Assembly (NCBI GenBank): GCA_904397185.1
Contig: CAJFOL010000036.1
Span: 1-19,759 of the forward strand
Direction of reading: 5' to 3'
Source of the DNA: an uncultured Clostridia bacterium
Lineage (GTDB): Bacteria > Bacillota > Clostridia > Christensenellales > UBA1242
Length of the DNA stretch: 19,759 nt
Part shown: piece by piece, positions 1 through 9,600 of the stretch
Numbering within the stretch: the stretch's first letter is position 1
Layout: each line of letters begins with the position of its first letter
Notes under the pieces: model-generated
What the model was told of the DNA's origin: nothing
Databases searched by the model: none
Seen by the model: the letters and a program-made list of their open reading frames with translations, nothing else
Made by a program: the position numbers and the translations under genes

Positions 1-183
1 ACATCGTGAAATATTATAACACAAAACATAATTTGCATAAATTTTGGAAAAATTCGTAGACAATTCGTAGACATTGATTATTTTTAGCACTTTTTTGATG
101 AAAATTGCAATATTTAGATTTTACCGATTTTGGTAATTAAAATAAATTTGTTATAAAAATAATTTTTATAATTTTGTGGTTAT
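1..183. other. AT-rich intergenic stretch, no gene seen
   Basis: No open reading frame or RNA gene is recognisable here. The only structure noted is an 11-base tandem duplication, AATTCGTAGAC, at 51-61 and 62-72. Confidence 0.6.
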
Positions 184-217
184 AACAAAAAATCTAGCGA
201 CCGTCAAAATCGCTAGA
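184..217 (-). terminator. Intrinsic terminator of tRNA-Arg
   Basis: Read on the minus strand, a perfect 8-bp stem (193-200 paired with 210-217, TCTAGCGA/TCGCTAGA) with a 9-base loop is followed by a run of T residues (192 down to about 187). It lies about 25 bases past the 3' end of the tRNA and is the natural end of that transcript. Confidence 0.85.
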
Positions 218-241
218 ATGTCCTTTAGTATTGGGATTTAG

Positions 242-318
242 TGGTGCGTCCATAGGGATTCGAACCCCAGACCTTCTGTTCCGTAGACAGACGCTCTATC
301 CAGCTGAGCTATGAACGC
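242..318 (-). tRNA. tRNA-Arg (anticodon ACG), CCA encoded
   Basis: The minus strand folds into a complete cloverleaf. The acceptor stem is GCGTTCA paired with TGGACGC (one G-T pair). The D arm is GCTC/GAGC. The anticodon stem is TCTGT/ACAGA with the 7-base loop CTACGGA, giving anticodon ACG. A 5-base variable loop precedes a T arm with the TTCGAAT loop. Discriminator A (245) and an encoded CCA (242-244) follow. Anticodon ACG (read as ICG after deamination) decodes CGU, CGC and CGA arginine codons. The gene stands alone with its own promoter (338-366) and terminator (184-217). Confidence 0.97.
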
Positions 319-337
319 ATATGATTTTTGCCTAGTT

Positions 338-366
338 ATTATAACACATATTTTTTTATTTTGCAA
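338..366 (-). promoter_or_regulatory. Sigma-A promoter of tRNA-Arg
   Basis: On the minus strand, TTGCAA (361-366), a 17-base spacer and a perfect TATAAT (338-343) lie about 20 bases upstream of the mature tRNA 5' end, so transcription would begin close to base 331. Confidence 0.8.
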
Positions 367-543
367 TTGTTTATTTAAATTTTCTTAAACTTATGAGAAA
401 ATATATATTAAAATTATAATTTGCTTATATTTTTTATTGTAACTTGGCTAGATAATTTTGAATATCATTCAATTGTAATTTTAAAATATCAATATCGTCT
501 TTTTTGTATTAATCTGAAAAATTTGATTTTTTTGTAATTATAA

Positions 544-571
544 TTGACAAAAGTGGATATATGAGTAATAT
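544..571 (+). promoter_or_regulatory. Sigma-A promoter of the MarR-ABC operon
   Basis: TTGACA (544-549), a 16-base spacer and TAATAT (566-571). The predicted start near 578 falls inside the palindrome at 571-589, so a protein bound there would block initiation. Confidence 0.75.
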
Positions 572-589
572 ATCTAATAGTGTTAGATA
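571..589. promoter_or_regulatory. Candidate MarR operator (7-5-7 palindrome)
   Basis: TATCTAA (571-577), TAGTG, TTAGATA (583-589) is a perfect 7-bp inverted repeat with a 5-base centre. It overlaps the last base of the -10 box and the expected start site, about 20 bases before the MarR start codon. Size and position match the operators of autoregulating MarR dimers. Binding itself is inferred. Confidence 0.65.
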
Positions 590-608
590 AATATTAAGGG
601 GAGAAGAC

Positions 609-1013
609 ATGGACATTACTTCAGAATATATTTACAATTTGCTTTGTAATAAAAAATTAAGACAAGTATATGATATAATGCAAGATGGGTTTTCTGGAAT
701 GTATGTTGTTTTAAGGATACTGAATGAAGCAAAAGAACCTATAACGGCAGGGGAGATATCAAATATTTTTGGAGTTTCTACGGCTAGAGTGGCAGTGCTA
801 CTTAGGACTTTGTCACGAAAAGGTTATATCAAAAAGATTAAGTCGTCGAAAGATGCAAGACAGACCATTGTTATCATAACTTCGGAAGGTAAGAATGCTT
901 TAGTTGATAGGAAAAATAAAATTCTATCTATGATAGAAAAATTTGTATCGCTTCTAAACGATAATGAAATCAGAATCTTTTGCAACATACTGAAAAAGGT
1001 GCTGTTAAATTAA
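609..1013 (+). CDS. MarR-family winged-helix transcriptional regulator
   Basis: A 134-residue protein with the size and layout of the MarR family: N-terminal helices (about 5-40), a helix-turn-helix at about 46-72 (ITAGEISNIFGVSTARVAVL then RTLSRKGYI), a wing at about 74-92 with the typical basic K-DAR segment, and a C-terminal dimerisation helix. MarR proteins bind palindromic operators as dimers and usually repress their own operon and an adjacent efflux gene until a ligand binds. The start is supported by AAGGGGAG at 596-603, 5 bases before ATG. The ABC transporter begins 56 bases downstream with no terminator between, so the two are probably co-transcribed. The ligand cannot be deduced. 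Confidence 0.88.
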   Translation: MDITSEYIYNLLCNKKLRQVYDIMQDGFSGMYVVLRILNEAKEPITAGEISNIFGVSTARVAVLLRTLSRKGYIKKIKSSKDARQTIVIITSEGKNALVDRKNKILSMIEKFVSLLNDNEIRIFCNILKKVLLN

Positions 1014-1069
1014 AAAAATAAAAAATACAATTTTTAAGTAAGATTTTTATAAATTTAGGAGATTAAAAG

Positions 1070-3727
1070 ATGTTGGAATTACGGGATATCAAAAAAGATT
1101 ATGTGGCAGGAGACTTGAAAGTATCCGCATTGAAAGGAGTGTCTATAACATTTAGACAGAGCGAGTTTGTGTCCATTTTGGGACCATCTGGCTGTGGAAA
1201 GACAACCTTATTAAATATTATTGGTGGACTTGACCATGCCTCATCAGGTGATTTGTTGATAGATGATATCAGCACCAGTCATTATAGCGATAGAGATTGG
1301 GATACATACAGAAATCACAGGGTAGGATTTATCTTTCAAAGTTACAATGTAATACCGCATCAAACTATACTTGAAAATGTCGAACTTGCATTGACTATAT
1401 CAGGTGTTGAGAAGAGCGAACGAGTCAAGAGAGCAAAAGAGGCACTAGATAAAGTAGGACTAAATGGACTATACAACAAAAAACCTAACCAACTCTCTGG
1501 CGGGCAATGTCAAAGGGTGGCGATAGCAAGGGCTCTTGTCAACGAGCCAGAAATTTTACTCGCCGATGAGCCAACAGGGGCACTCGATAGCGAGACAAGT
1601 ATACAAATAATGGACTTAATCAAGGAGATTTCAAAAGAACGACTCGTCATCATGGTGACTCACAATCCAGAACTTGCCGAGAAATATTCGACAAGGATAA
1701 TAAAATTATTGGATGGCAATGTTATATCTGATAGCAATCCATACAAAGCGGGAGAAGAGAAACAGGAAGTTACGAGGAAAGAAATAGGCAAAAAGTCAAA
1801 ATTATCTTTTTGGACTGCATTCAAACTTTCTGCCAAAAACCTTTATTCAAAACTAAAAAGGACGATTATGGTTTGTGTTGCAGGCTCTATTGGCATTATT
1901 GGTGTTGCAACAGTACTTGCCATTTCAAGCGGACTACAGAACTATATTCAAGCGATGCAAAATGATATGCTATCAGGTAACCCTATTACAATAAGCGAAC
2001 AGTCATTCAATTTGACGAATGCTTTAAATGCTCTTTCAACGTCTGCACAACAGGACTTGATTGAGGAGGCAACCCAAGATGGAGTAATCAATGTTGATTA
2101 CCTAGTAGAACGTCTTGTTGCGATGGGCGACAACATAAATTCTTTGACACTAGAGAATGATATAACACAGGACTATATTGACTATGTTTATGCTATGCCA
2201 GAGGAGTATGTCGCTGAGATAGTGTTAGATTATGGGCTAGAACTTTCAAACAATATTTACACTGACTATAAATTTGAGGGGCAAACCAACAATAATATTT
2301 CGCTTTCTGGAGCAATAGAGATATACACTTCAATGTTAAACCAGACCGAGTATAGCGATTATGCACAATATATTTCGCTTTTTACACAAAGTTTTTCTCT
2401 TGCACCAGATAATGAAGATTTTATTTTGTCACAGTATGATATTGTCTCAGATGCCATGACGAGCAAGATACCAACAGAAGCGAATGAGATTATGCTTGTC
2501 ATTGATGAAAATAATGCCATGACAGATTTGCTTTTGGCACAACTTGGCTACCTATCTCAAGAGGAATTTTTCAATGTGGTATACAAAGCCACAGACGATG
2601 AAAAATATGATGAAACACTTGACAAAGAGCATTTTGATTATGATGAGATATTAGGCAAAACTTTTAGATGGTACCCAAATGATATTGTGTTTAATAAGAC
2701 CGATGAGAGTTTACCACAAGCATCAATGAATCCATTTACTTACAATGTCTATGAGGGCGATTGGGAGAATGGGATTGAACTTACCATAACCGCCATACTA
2801 AAGCCTAAAGCGAATGTGTCTTATGGAGCATTAGATAGCGGTCTATATTACACTTCGGCACTTGCAAGAGAGGTGATAGCACAAAATATAGGCTCTGAAA
2901 TTGTTAGTTACTTGCTTGCAAGAGATGAAGAGAGTATTCCAAGCGGTTCCCAAGGTGGGGTAAATTATGGTATAACCTATACTTATGAATACCAGTTGGA
3001 CGGAGTAAGACATGAGAACGTCACAGGTTTTGTGGGTAGCAGTGCAAACATGGGTAATTTTATGGGGCAATCAGGCTCAGGAAATATGACTTATTACACC
3101 ATTACCTTACGTGAACTTGGCGGGAAAGAACTTCCAAGTGAAATTTCAATTTATCCAAACGATTTCACTTACAAAGACAGCATAACTTCATATCTTGATG
3201 AGTGGAACTCAGATAAAGACATAGTGATTGGTGATAAGACTCTTACAGCAGAGGAACGTTCCACCATACAATATACAGACAATTTAGCACTTGTCGTAAG
3301 CATAATGAGCACACTTATAAACACCGTAACCATTGCACTTGTCGCATTTTCTGCTCTTGCGCTTGTGGTCTCGACGGTTATGATAGCCATCATCACATAC
3401 GTTTCAGTTATGGAAAGAGTCAAAGAGATAGGAGTTATTCGTTCACTCGGTGGACGAAAACGTGATATTTCAAGTTTGTTTATAGCCGAGACCTTTATAA
3501 TAGGCTTTTCATCAGGTGTATTTGGCATCATTATAACCTATATCCTTTCACTGATAATAAACCTGATTGTAGGAAGTCTAGTTGGCATAGCGACAATAGC
3601 ATCATTGCCATTCACAACAGCACTTATAATGATACTTGTCAGTGTGGTTTTAACTCTTGTTTCAGGACTTATCCCAGCATCACTTGCGGCGAAGAAAGAC
3701 CCAGTCGAAGCCTTGAGGACGGAGTAA
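1070..3727 (+). CDS. ABC transporter, ATP-binding domain fused to FtsX/MacB-type permease
   Basis: An 885-residue fusion. The N-terminal ATPase (about 1-225) carries Walker A GPSGCGKT (38-45), a Q-loop glutamine (90), the LSGGQ signature (142-146), Walker B ILLADE (162-167) and the H-loop histidine (198). A charged linker (about 225-248) leads to a first membrane helix (about 265-288), a very large extracytoplasmic region (about 290-745), then three C-terminal helices (about 752-782, 805-833, 848-870) and the family-typical ending AAKKDPVEALRTE. MacB and Bce/LolCDE-type transporters of this layout move peptides, antibiotics or lipoproteins rather than small solutes. The AGGAG-type ribosome binding site is just upstream of ATG. 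Control by the upstream MarR protein suggests drug or antimicrobial-peptide resistance. The substrate is unknown. The external domain is roughly twice the size of that in typical MacB or BceB. Confidence 0.93.
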   Translation: MLELRDIKKDYVAGDLKVSALKGVSITFRQSEFVSILGPSGCGKTTLLNIIGGLDHASSGDLLIDDISTSHYSDRDWDTYRNHRVGFIFQSYNVIPHQTILENVELALTISGVEKSERVKRAKEALDKVGLNGLYNKKPNQLSGGQCQRVAIARALVNEPEILLADEPTGALDSETSIQIMDLIKEISKERLVIMVTHNPELAEKYSTRIIKLLDGNVISDSNPYKAGEEKQEVTRKEIGKKSKLSFWTAFKLSAKNLYSKLKRTIMVCVAGSIGIIGVATVLAISSGLQNYIQAMQNDMLSGNPITISEQSFNLTNALNALSTSAQQDLIEEATQDGVINVDYLVERLVAMGDNINSLTLENDITQDYIDYVYAMPEEYVAEIVLDYGLELSNNIYTDYKFEGQTNNNISLSGAIEIYTSMLNQTEYSDYAQYISLFTQSFSLAPDNEDFILSQYDIVSDAMTSKIPTEANEIMLVIDENNAMTDLLLAQLGYLSQEEFFNVVYKATDDEKYDETLDKEHFDYDEILGKTFRWYPNDIVFNKTDESLPQASMNPFTYNVYEGDWENGIELTITAILKPKANVSYGALDSGLYYTSALAREVIAQNIGSEIVSYLLARDEESIPSGSQGGVNYGITYTYEYQLDGVRHENVTGFVGSSANMGNFMGQSGSGNMTYYTITLRELGGKELPSEISIYPNDFTYKDSITSYLDEWNSDKDIVIGDKTLTAEERSTIQYTDNLALVVSIMSTLINTVTIALVAFSALALVVSTVMIAIITYVSVMERVKEIGVIRSLGGRKRDISSLFIAETFIIGFSSGVFGIIITYILSLIINLIVGSLVGIATIASLPFTTALIMILVSVVLTLVSGLIPASLAAKKDPVEALRTE

Positions 3728-3735
3728 AATGACCT

Positions 3736-5748
3736 TTAATCTTGCAAAATTTTTCTCACATTTTCTATTAACTTATTAAAATTAGATGCTTTAATAAAAG
3801 AGGTGTTGAGATTATAATTTGCAAGATTTTTATTATTGATAAAAGCAATATAATTATTTAGAGAAATTCTTATAACAAATTTTTCATTGTTTAAATGATA
3901 CTTAAGACAAAAATAATATTCTTTCCAATCACCATTATCAGTTATTTTTATGCTTGGTGTGTAATGAGATATTGAATTACGCAAAGATTTCAGTATAATT
4001 TTTTTTAGTTTTACTTTATCAAACTCAAAGTCATTAAATGGGGTATTGTTGACAGTAAAATTGCCAAAATCTAAACTTTCAAGCACTCTTAATGCATCTT
4101 GATTGTCTTCAAACAACTCTTCTGCGAAGTTGTTCTCTATCATATTTCGATAAGATATAAGCAAAGAAAGTACAATATATATCTCATTTTTATAAATTTG
4201 ATAATTTTGACATTTTTCTTGGTAAGGTGTATCTTTTACATATAAATTCCCTGTCCTAAAAAATGATAATAGGATGTTGTTTAATATTCCATTTACTTGT
4301 TTGATATATGGATGAATTATTTTGGTATATCCAACACTATTGATAAAATCAGGATTTTTTATAATCTCAAATCCATAAAAATGGACAAAGAATTTAAAGT
4401 AATCTTCAAGCAAATGATTTTTCTTGGATTGATTATTAAAAAGGATGGTTTTTAAAGATAAAATATTTTTTAAAAAATGCTTGTTTACTAAGTCATGTAT
4501 TTGAATATGTCCTTCAAGAGAATGTTTGGATAAAAGTTTGCTTAAACTTTGATAAAAATCTGTGTTTGTATTGGATATACTATATTTTTGGATTGCATCA
4601 TCAATAAGTTCATTTACAAAATAAGTGTTTTGTGGTGAATCAAATTGGACACTAATATACTTGCAATCATTGAGAAATTTATCTATATCTAAATTTGAGC
4701 CTTGTCTAGGAACGAATAGAAATTCAAAGAAAAAGTTTTTTTCTATTCTAAAATTACTTGCAACTCTTTGAAGTCTATTCATTATATTTAAATCTATTAT
4801 AAATGCACGTTTAAAGAGTAAAGATTTGTCAAATTTATCTTTTTCTTTTGTAATAAATATAAAACCTTGGGCAGATAAAACATTGTTTGGCATTTTTTCA
4901 TCTAATGCGTAACTATCATAATCAATATTATAGATAAACTGTTTATAGTGCCTTAGAGTTGTTACAATATGGTGAAGGATTGTGGAAGGTGTATACTTAT
5001 CCAATATTTCTCCAGAATTATTTAATATTAGCATTTTTGATAAAAACCTGCGAATTTCACTGATATGTTTATAATCTTCGTGTTCATAAAATTCTTTACA
5101 AACCAACAAATCTCCATCTTCGATAAAAATTTCATTGTCATCTAAAAGTTCATGTGGGACATTTTCGATAGATTGTTTATAGAAAAATTGTCTAGGTATA
5201 TAGAAAATTTTGTTATTATTAGAGTCCGTTTCGCATTTAAAATTTTTTGTATCAATCTTATCTTTCTCAAGTATCAAAGGGATACGAATTGACTTAAAGG
5301 CTTTATCTTGCGAATTTGCAAAACCTTTTTTTAAACTTGAATAAGCAGGCTTGATCACCAAATATTCCTCAATAAATTTGCCATTTTTTTCATATAAAAG
5401 TTCTGTCAAATAGTTGTTATTGACATTTTCATGAGGAATGGAGATTGGGAAATTTTGATTTTTATATGCCTCTTTAAGTAATTTTTTCTTATTTAAAAGA
5501 TTGTCAAAGGAAAAAGTATTTTCTATATAGATATTCGTAAGGTATGTATTATCATTGAAAGCACGATTAATTATCTCTTCATCTTTAAAATCTTTTATTT
5601 TGGCAATACGAGAAAGAAAAGAGTATGTAATAACAGTGTATAGAAGACTGAAATATTCGCTCACACTTAAATCATCGTGCGATTTGCTACGATCCTCTAT
5701 TTGATTAAAAAACTTTATAATTTTATCAAAAACATAGACTCTATCCAT
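3736..5748 (-). CDS. Uncharacterised 670-aa protein with a HEPN-like RN-x3-H motif
   Basis: I do not recognise this protein as a whole. It is Lys/Asn/Ile/Phe-rich, has no signal peptide or clear membrane helix, and is predicted cytosolic. Near the C-terminus a helix ends in SLRNSISHYTPSIKI, giving R590-N591-x3-H595, followed by beta-strand-like segments. This matches the R-x4-6-H signature, with a polar residue after Arg, of HEPN ribonucleases found in abortive-infection and toxin systems. Assignment to HEPN is inference from this motif and its helical setting. The start is fixed by AAGGAGG five bases before ATG. The gene runs against all protein-coding neighbours, ends 8 bases from the ABC transporter stop, and has lower G+C (14 of 60 at 4381-4440 against 24 of 60 at 2521-2580), suggesting acquisition. 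Alternative: a fast-evolving orphan of unrelated function. Confidence 0.8.
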   Translation of the reverse strand: MDRVYVFDKIIKFFNQIEDRSKSHDDLSVSEYFSLLYTVITYSFLSRIAKIKDFKDEEIINRAFNDNTYLTNIYIENTFSFDNLLNKKKLLKEAYKNQNFPISIPHENVNNNYLTELLYEKNGKFIEEYLVIKPAYSSLKKGFANSQDKAFKSIRIPLILEKDKIDTKNFKCETDSNNNKIFYIPRQFFYKQSIENVPHELLDDNEIFIEDGDLLVCKEFYEHEDYKHISEIRRFLSKMLILNNSGEILDKYTPSTILHHIVTTLRHYKQFIYNIDYDSYALDEKMPNNVLSAQGFIFITKEKDKFDKSLLFKRAFIIDLNIMNRLQRVASNFRIEKNFFFEFLFVPRQGSNLDIDKFLNDCKYISVQFDSPQNTYFVNELIDDAIQKYSISNTNTDFYQSLSKLLSKHSLEGHIQIHDLVNKHFLKNILSLKTILFNNQSKKNHLLEDYFKFFVHFYGFEIIKNPDFINSVGYTKIIHPYIKQVNGILNNILLSFFRTGNLYVKDTPYQEKCQNYQIYKNEIYIVLSLLISYRNMIENNFAEELFEDNQDALRVLESLDFGNFTVNNTPFNDFEFDKVKLKKIILKSLRNSISHYTPSIKITDNGDWKEYYFCLKYHLNNEKFVIRISLNNYIAFINNKNLANYNLNTSFIKASNFNKLIENVRKILQD

Positions 5749-5770
5749 ATAGTCCTCCTTTTTTTAATAT

Positions 5771-5799
5771 AACATATAATAAAATAAAAGCATAGTAAA
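5771..5799 (-). promoter_or_regulatory. Possible promoter of the 670-aa protein gene
   Basis: On the minus strand TTTACT (5794-5799), a 17-base spacer and TATGTT (5771-5776) lie about 25 bases before the ATG. The boxes are only moderately close to consensus in a very AT-rich stretch. Confidence 0.35.
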
Positions 5800-5935
5800 T
5801 TGCGACAATTTGTATGGTGACTATGAAATAACAAAATTTTTAAGTGTTCGCAGCCCTATGTCTTGTTTACCTAAATCAGTTGGGCTAATAATATTTTTAT
5901 ATTAGGATAATTGCAACAAACTTGATTTATTTATT

Positions 5936-5964
5936 TTGATATTTTATTATCTTCATGATAAAAT
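5936..5964 (+). promoter_or_regulatory. Sigma-A promoter of rnhB
   Basis: TTGATA (5936-5941), a 17-base spacer and TAAAAT (5959-5964), 31 bases before the rnhB start codon. Confidence 0.65.
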
Positions 5965-5995
5965 AAAATGATAAAGTAAATGAAAAGGATATAAA

Positions 5996-6583
5996 ATGTT
6001 AGATTACGATTTAAAATACAGCGGAAAAATTATTGCAGGAATAGATGAGGCGGGCAGAGGACCACTTGCAGGACCTGTGGTCTGTGCGTGTGTTATTATG
6101 CCAATGGATGAAGATAAAATAATTGATGGCATAAACGATAGTAAAAAACTTAGCGAGAAAAAACGTGAAGAACTTTATGCTAAGATTATCAATACAGCAC
6201 TTGATTATTCTATTATAGAAATTGACGAAAAGACGATTGATAGGATAAATATTTTGAATGCGACCAAACTTGGAATGAAAAAAGCATTAAATAGTTTGAA
6301 GTTAAAGCCAGACATAGTTTTAATAGATGCCGTCAAACTTGATATAACCTTGCCACAAGAGGATATTGTCAAGGGGGATGCAAAGAGTTACAATATTGCC
6401 TCTGCTTCAATACTTGCCAAGGTTTACAGGGATAGACTTATGAAAAATTTATCTTTAAAATATCCAGAATACAATTTTGCAAAGCATAAAGGTTATGGTA
6501 CAAAAGAGCATATAGAAAAGTTGAAACTTTATGGCAAGTGCGAAATTCATAGGGAAAGTTTTATTAAAAAATTTATCAAATAA
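5996..6583 (+). CDS. rnhB: Ribonuclease HII
   Basis: RNase HII cuts the RNA strand of RNA-DNA hybrids and starts removal of single ribonucleotides left in DNA. At 195 residues it is of usual length. The N-terminal GIDEAGRGPLAGPVV block supplies D17 and E18. LIDA supplies D111 and KGDAKSYNIASASILAKVYRDR supplies D128, completing the DEDD metal site with the spacing known for the family. The C-terminal YNFAKHKGYGTKEH block is also typical. ATG is preceded by AAAAGGAT. It has its own promoter, and the helicase gene 61 bases downstream has another, so they need not be co-expressed. Confidence 0.97.
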   Translation: MLDYDLKYSGKIIAGIDEAGRGPLAGPVVCACVIMPMDEDKIIDGINDSKKLSEKKREELYAKIINTALDYSIIEIDEKTIDRINILNATKLGMKKALNSLKLKPDIVLIDAVKLDITLPQEDIVKGDAKSYNIASASILAKVYRDRLMKNLSLKYPEYNFAKHKGYGTKEHIEKLKLYGKCEIHRESFIKKFIK

Positions 6584-6597
6584 ATTTTAATTTTGTA

Positions 6598-6625
6598 TTG
6601 AAAAATTTTAAATAAATGTTACAAT
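6598..6625 (+). promoter_or_regulatory. Sigma-A promoter of the helicase-nuclease gene
   Basis: TTGAAA (6598-6603), a 16-base spacer and TACAAT (6620-6625), followed by AGAGGAAG (6633-6640) and ATG at 6645. Confidence 0.65.
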
Positions 6626-6644
6626 ATATACAAGAGGAAGAAAG

Positions 6645-9600
6645 ATGAAATCTATATACAAATATTACAAAGAAAGACTGATTGAAATAAGCGGGAAAAA
6701 CCGTAGTTTATATTCGAAAAATTTAAGCAAAAAATATGCTTATGATATTGGAAGTGTGATTGGCAATGATGAAAAAGAATTTGATGAATTCTTCTCTTTT
6801 TTGTGGAAGGGGAAACGTAGTGGCTATCAATTGTTGAGAAAAGATGCCAAGGAAAGACTAGCGAAAAATTTTGACCTTGAGAAGAAAATTAAGGCATCTT
6901 TTATTGACACAAAAAATATGTCGACAGAAGAGAAACGTAATGAAAATTTGAGACGGGAAAGGGTTAAAAAAGAAGAGAGCAAAAAACTCCTCCTCTCACA
7001 AGTCAGTCAACTTAAGTCACTAAAACGAGAAATTGAAGAGTTTGCAAAGGAGACAGGACGTTATGAAATGTTTGTCGGCTATCCTTTTGTGACTGGTTAT
7101 ATCAACAAGGATATGCAGATAAAAGGTCCGCTTATTTTATTCCCAGTTGTAATCAATGTTGAAGACGACCAGACGGTGACCATTGAGGCGAAACAGGACG
7201 AACTTGTGCAGTTTAATAAGGTTTTAATCCTTGCCTATGCAAAAGAACACCGACTTAACTATGACGGACTTATCATGGAGTTTGACAATCTAGTTGACTA
7301 TAAACTCAAAAAGGTCAGTGACGTCATTGATTATCTTTCAGCCTATGGCTTCAAGTTTGATTATGATGATGGCGAGAAGGGACTTGTAAAATTTGACAGC
7401 ATTCCAGAGCCAACTTCCAAAATGGATAACCTAAAGGTTGTCAATGCCTGTGTTATAGGCAGATTTCCTTTAGCAAATGCCATATACAATGACTATTCAC
7501 TTCTTGAGAAGAGACGTCTGACAAGCGATGCGATAGACCAACTTCTTGAAAGTAAGAACGGCAAAAAAATCAAAAAAGTAGATGAGAGTGTATATACGAT
7601 CAACGACCTAGATTATGCACAAGAGAATGCAATTGCAAAACTGAACGAGTCAGGCAACCTTGTAATATACGGACCTCCAGGAACAGGTAAGTCACAGACG
7701 ATTGTAAATATCATATCAGATGCACTTTGCAAAAATAAGAAGGTGCTTGTTGTATCACAGAAGAAGGCGGCACTTGACGTGGTATTTAACAGACTAAAAA
7801 ATCTCAACTCAAAATGTATGTTTATCACCGATGCAGAAAAGAATAAGGTGGAATTTTATGAGAGATGCAACAAGATGCATCAAGCACTTGCCAATGGTTA
7901 TAGACCGACAGAGGAGAGATATGACGAATTTAAACAGGTGGAAGAGAACCTAAAAAGGGAAGTAGGTGAACTTGAAATTATTTCAAACACCTTGTTTACC
8001 AAAACTCCGTTTGGACTAAGTTTGCAGGAGATGTATGCAAATTCTGCTCGAATAGGTAAGACAAGCAATGACTATGTTTTGTATAAACAGATGCTAAAAA
8101 ATCATGAACTAATGAAAATGGACTACAAACGTCTTTACTCAACCTTACGTGTGATAAAAGAGAAGAATAAGAGCAATCTGTACTACCGCTATATTGAACT
8201 TAAGAAGAACAATCCACTCATTGACCATATAAGAGCGGACGTGGATATCCATGTCATAAACCAAATGAAGACCTATCTTAATGGACTTATTCAAAGGACG
8301 ATTATACCATTTGATACAGCAAAACATCCTCATGCTCGCCAACTTATGGTCTATATGCTTGAAAACGACATTGAAGACAATAAGAAGATTAAACCACTTG
8401 TAAAAATGATATCTAAGATTGACTATCCAGACCTCAATCGTGCCTTGTCGTGGTCAAAAGTGCTATTCCCAGCATATCCATTTGTTAAGTATAAACTAAA
8501 CAAGAAAGAGAAAGAAATATCAGCACAGTTTGAAAACACCTTAAACGATATACATAGTTATATCAGCAACTATAACCTGCTCGAAAAGGTGCTTGACCGA
8601 AAGGGTTACCTTATGACTGTCGACAATATTGTCAACGGCAATTCTATCTTCTTAAAACTTCTACTTAATGCCCTTGATGACTATGTTGAGATTAGAGACG
8701 TCAATGTTTCACTTCAAGGACTAACCGATGACGAAAAGACCATTCTCAACTTTGCATACTCCAACTCGAAGAACCTAAGAGGCTTCCAAGATGTGGTCAA
8801 CTCTTTGCTTGAAATAAGGATTTATCATGAGGCGGTCACCTATGAAGAACTCAACAAGGATAAACTATCAAAGATTATAGACTTTGAGAATATTCGAAAC
8901 AGAATAATGTCTTTAAAAGAGGATGAAAAACGTATTGCAAATGAGATATGCATTGATAAGTTCAAACAAGAGTACATTGACCATTACAATAACGACCCAG
9001 ACAATAAAAATTATCTTTATCAAATCACAAAACAACAAGGACTTATGCCAATAAGGAAGATGATGGAACTCTATGGAGATTATCTTTTAAAACTTTTCCC
9101 ATGCTGGCTTTTGTCACCAGAGAGTGTGTCGACCATCTTCCCATTGAAGCGAAATTTATTTGATATTATACTATTTGACGAGGCAAGCCAGGTGTTTATT
9201 GAAAACACTTTGCCAACGATTTATAGAGGCAAGTATATAGTTGTTGCGGGCGACTCAAAACAACTCAGACCAACCCAAACCTTTATGAAACGTTACCTAG
9301 GTGGCGATGATGACGACCTTGACCTTGCAACGCAGGCAGCACTTGAGGTTGAAAGTTTGCTCGACCTTGCAACCTCTCGTTATACAAGTGCAAACCTTAC
9401 CTACCACTATAGAAGTAAGAATGAAGAACTCATAAACTTTTCAAACTATGCCTTCTATGATGGAAAACTTCAAATTGCACCAAATATTTCTAAAAACATA
9501 GGCTCAAAACCTATTGAAAGAATAAAGGTCAACGGGAAGTGGATAGGCAGACGAAACCAAGAAGAGGCAAATGCCATTGTATCACTACTTAAAAAACTCA

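Noticed and set aside
51..72. 11-base tandem duplication AATTCGTAGAC
   Set aside because: Two units only, no associated gene or structure; likely replication slippage.
5840..5910. Hairpin-like words (AGCCC/GGGCT and CTAATA/TATTAG) between the HEPN-like gene and rnhB
   Set aside because: Stems are short, separated by long loops or very AT-rich; not distinguishable from chance.
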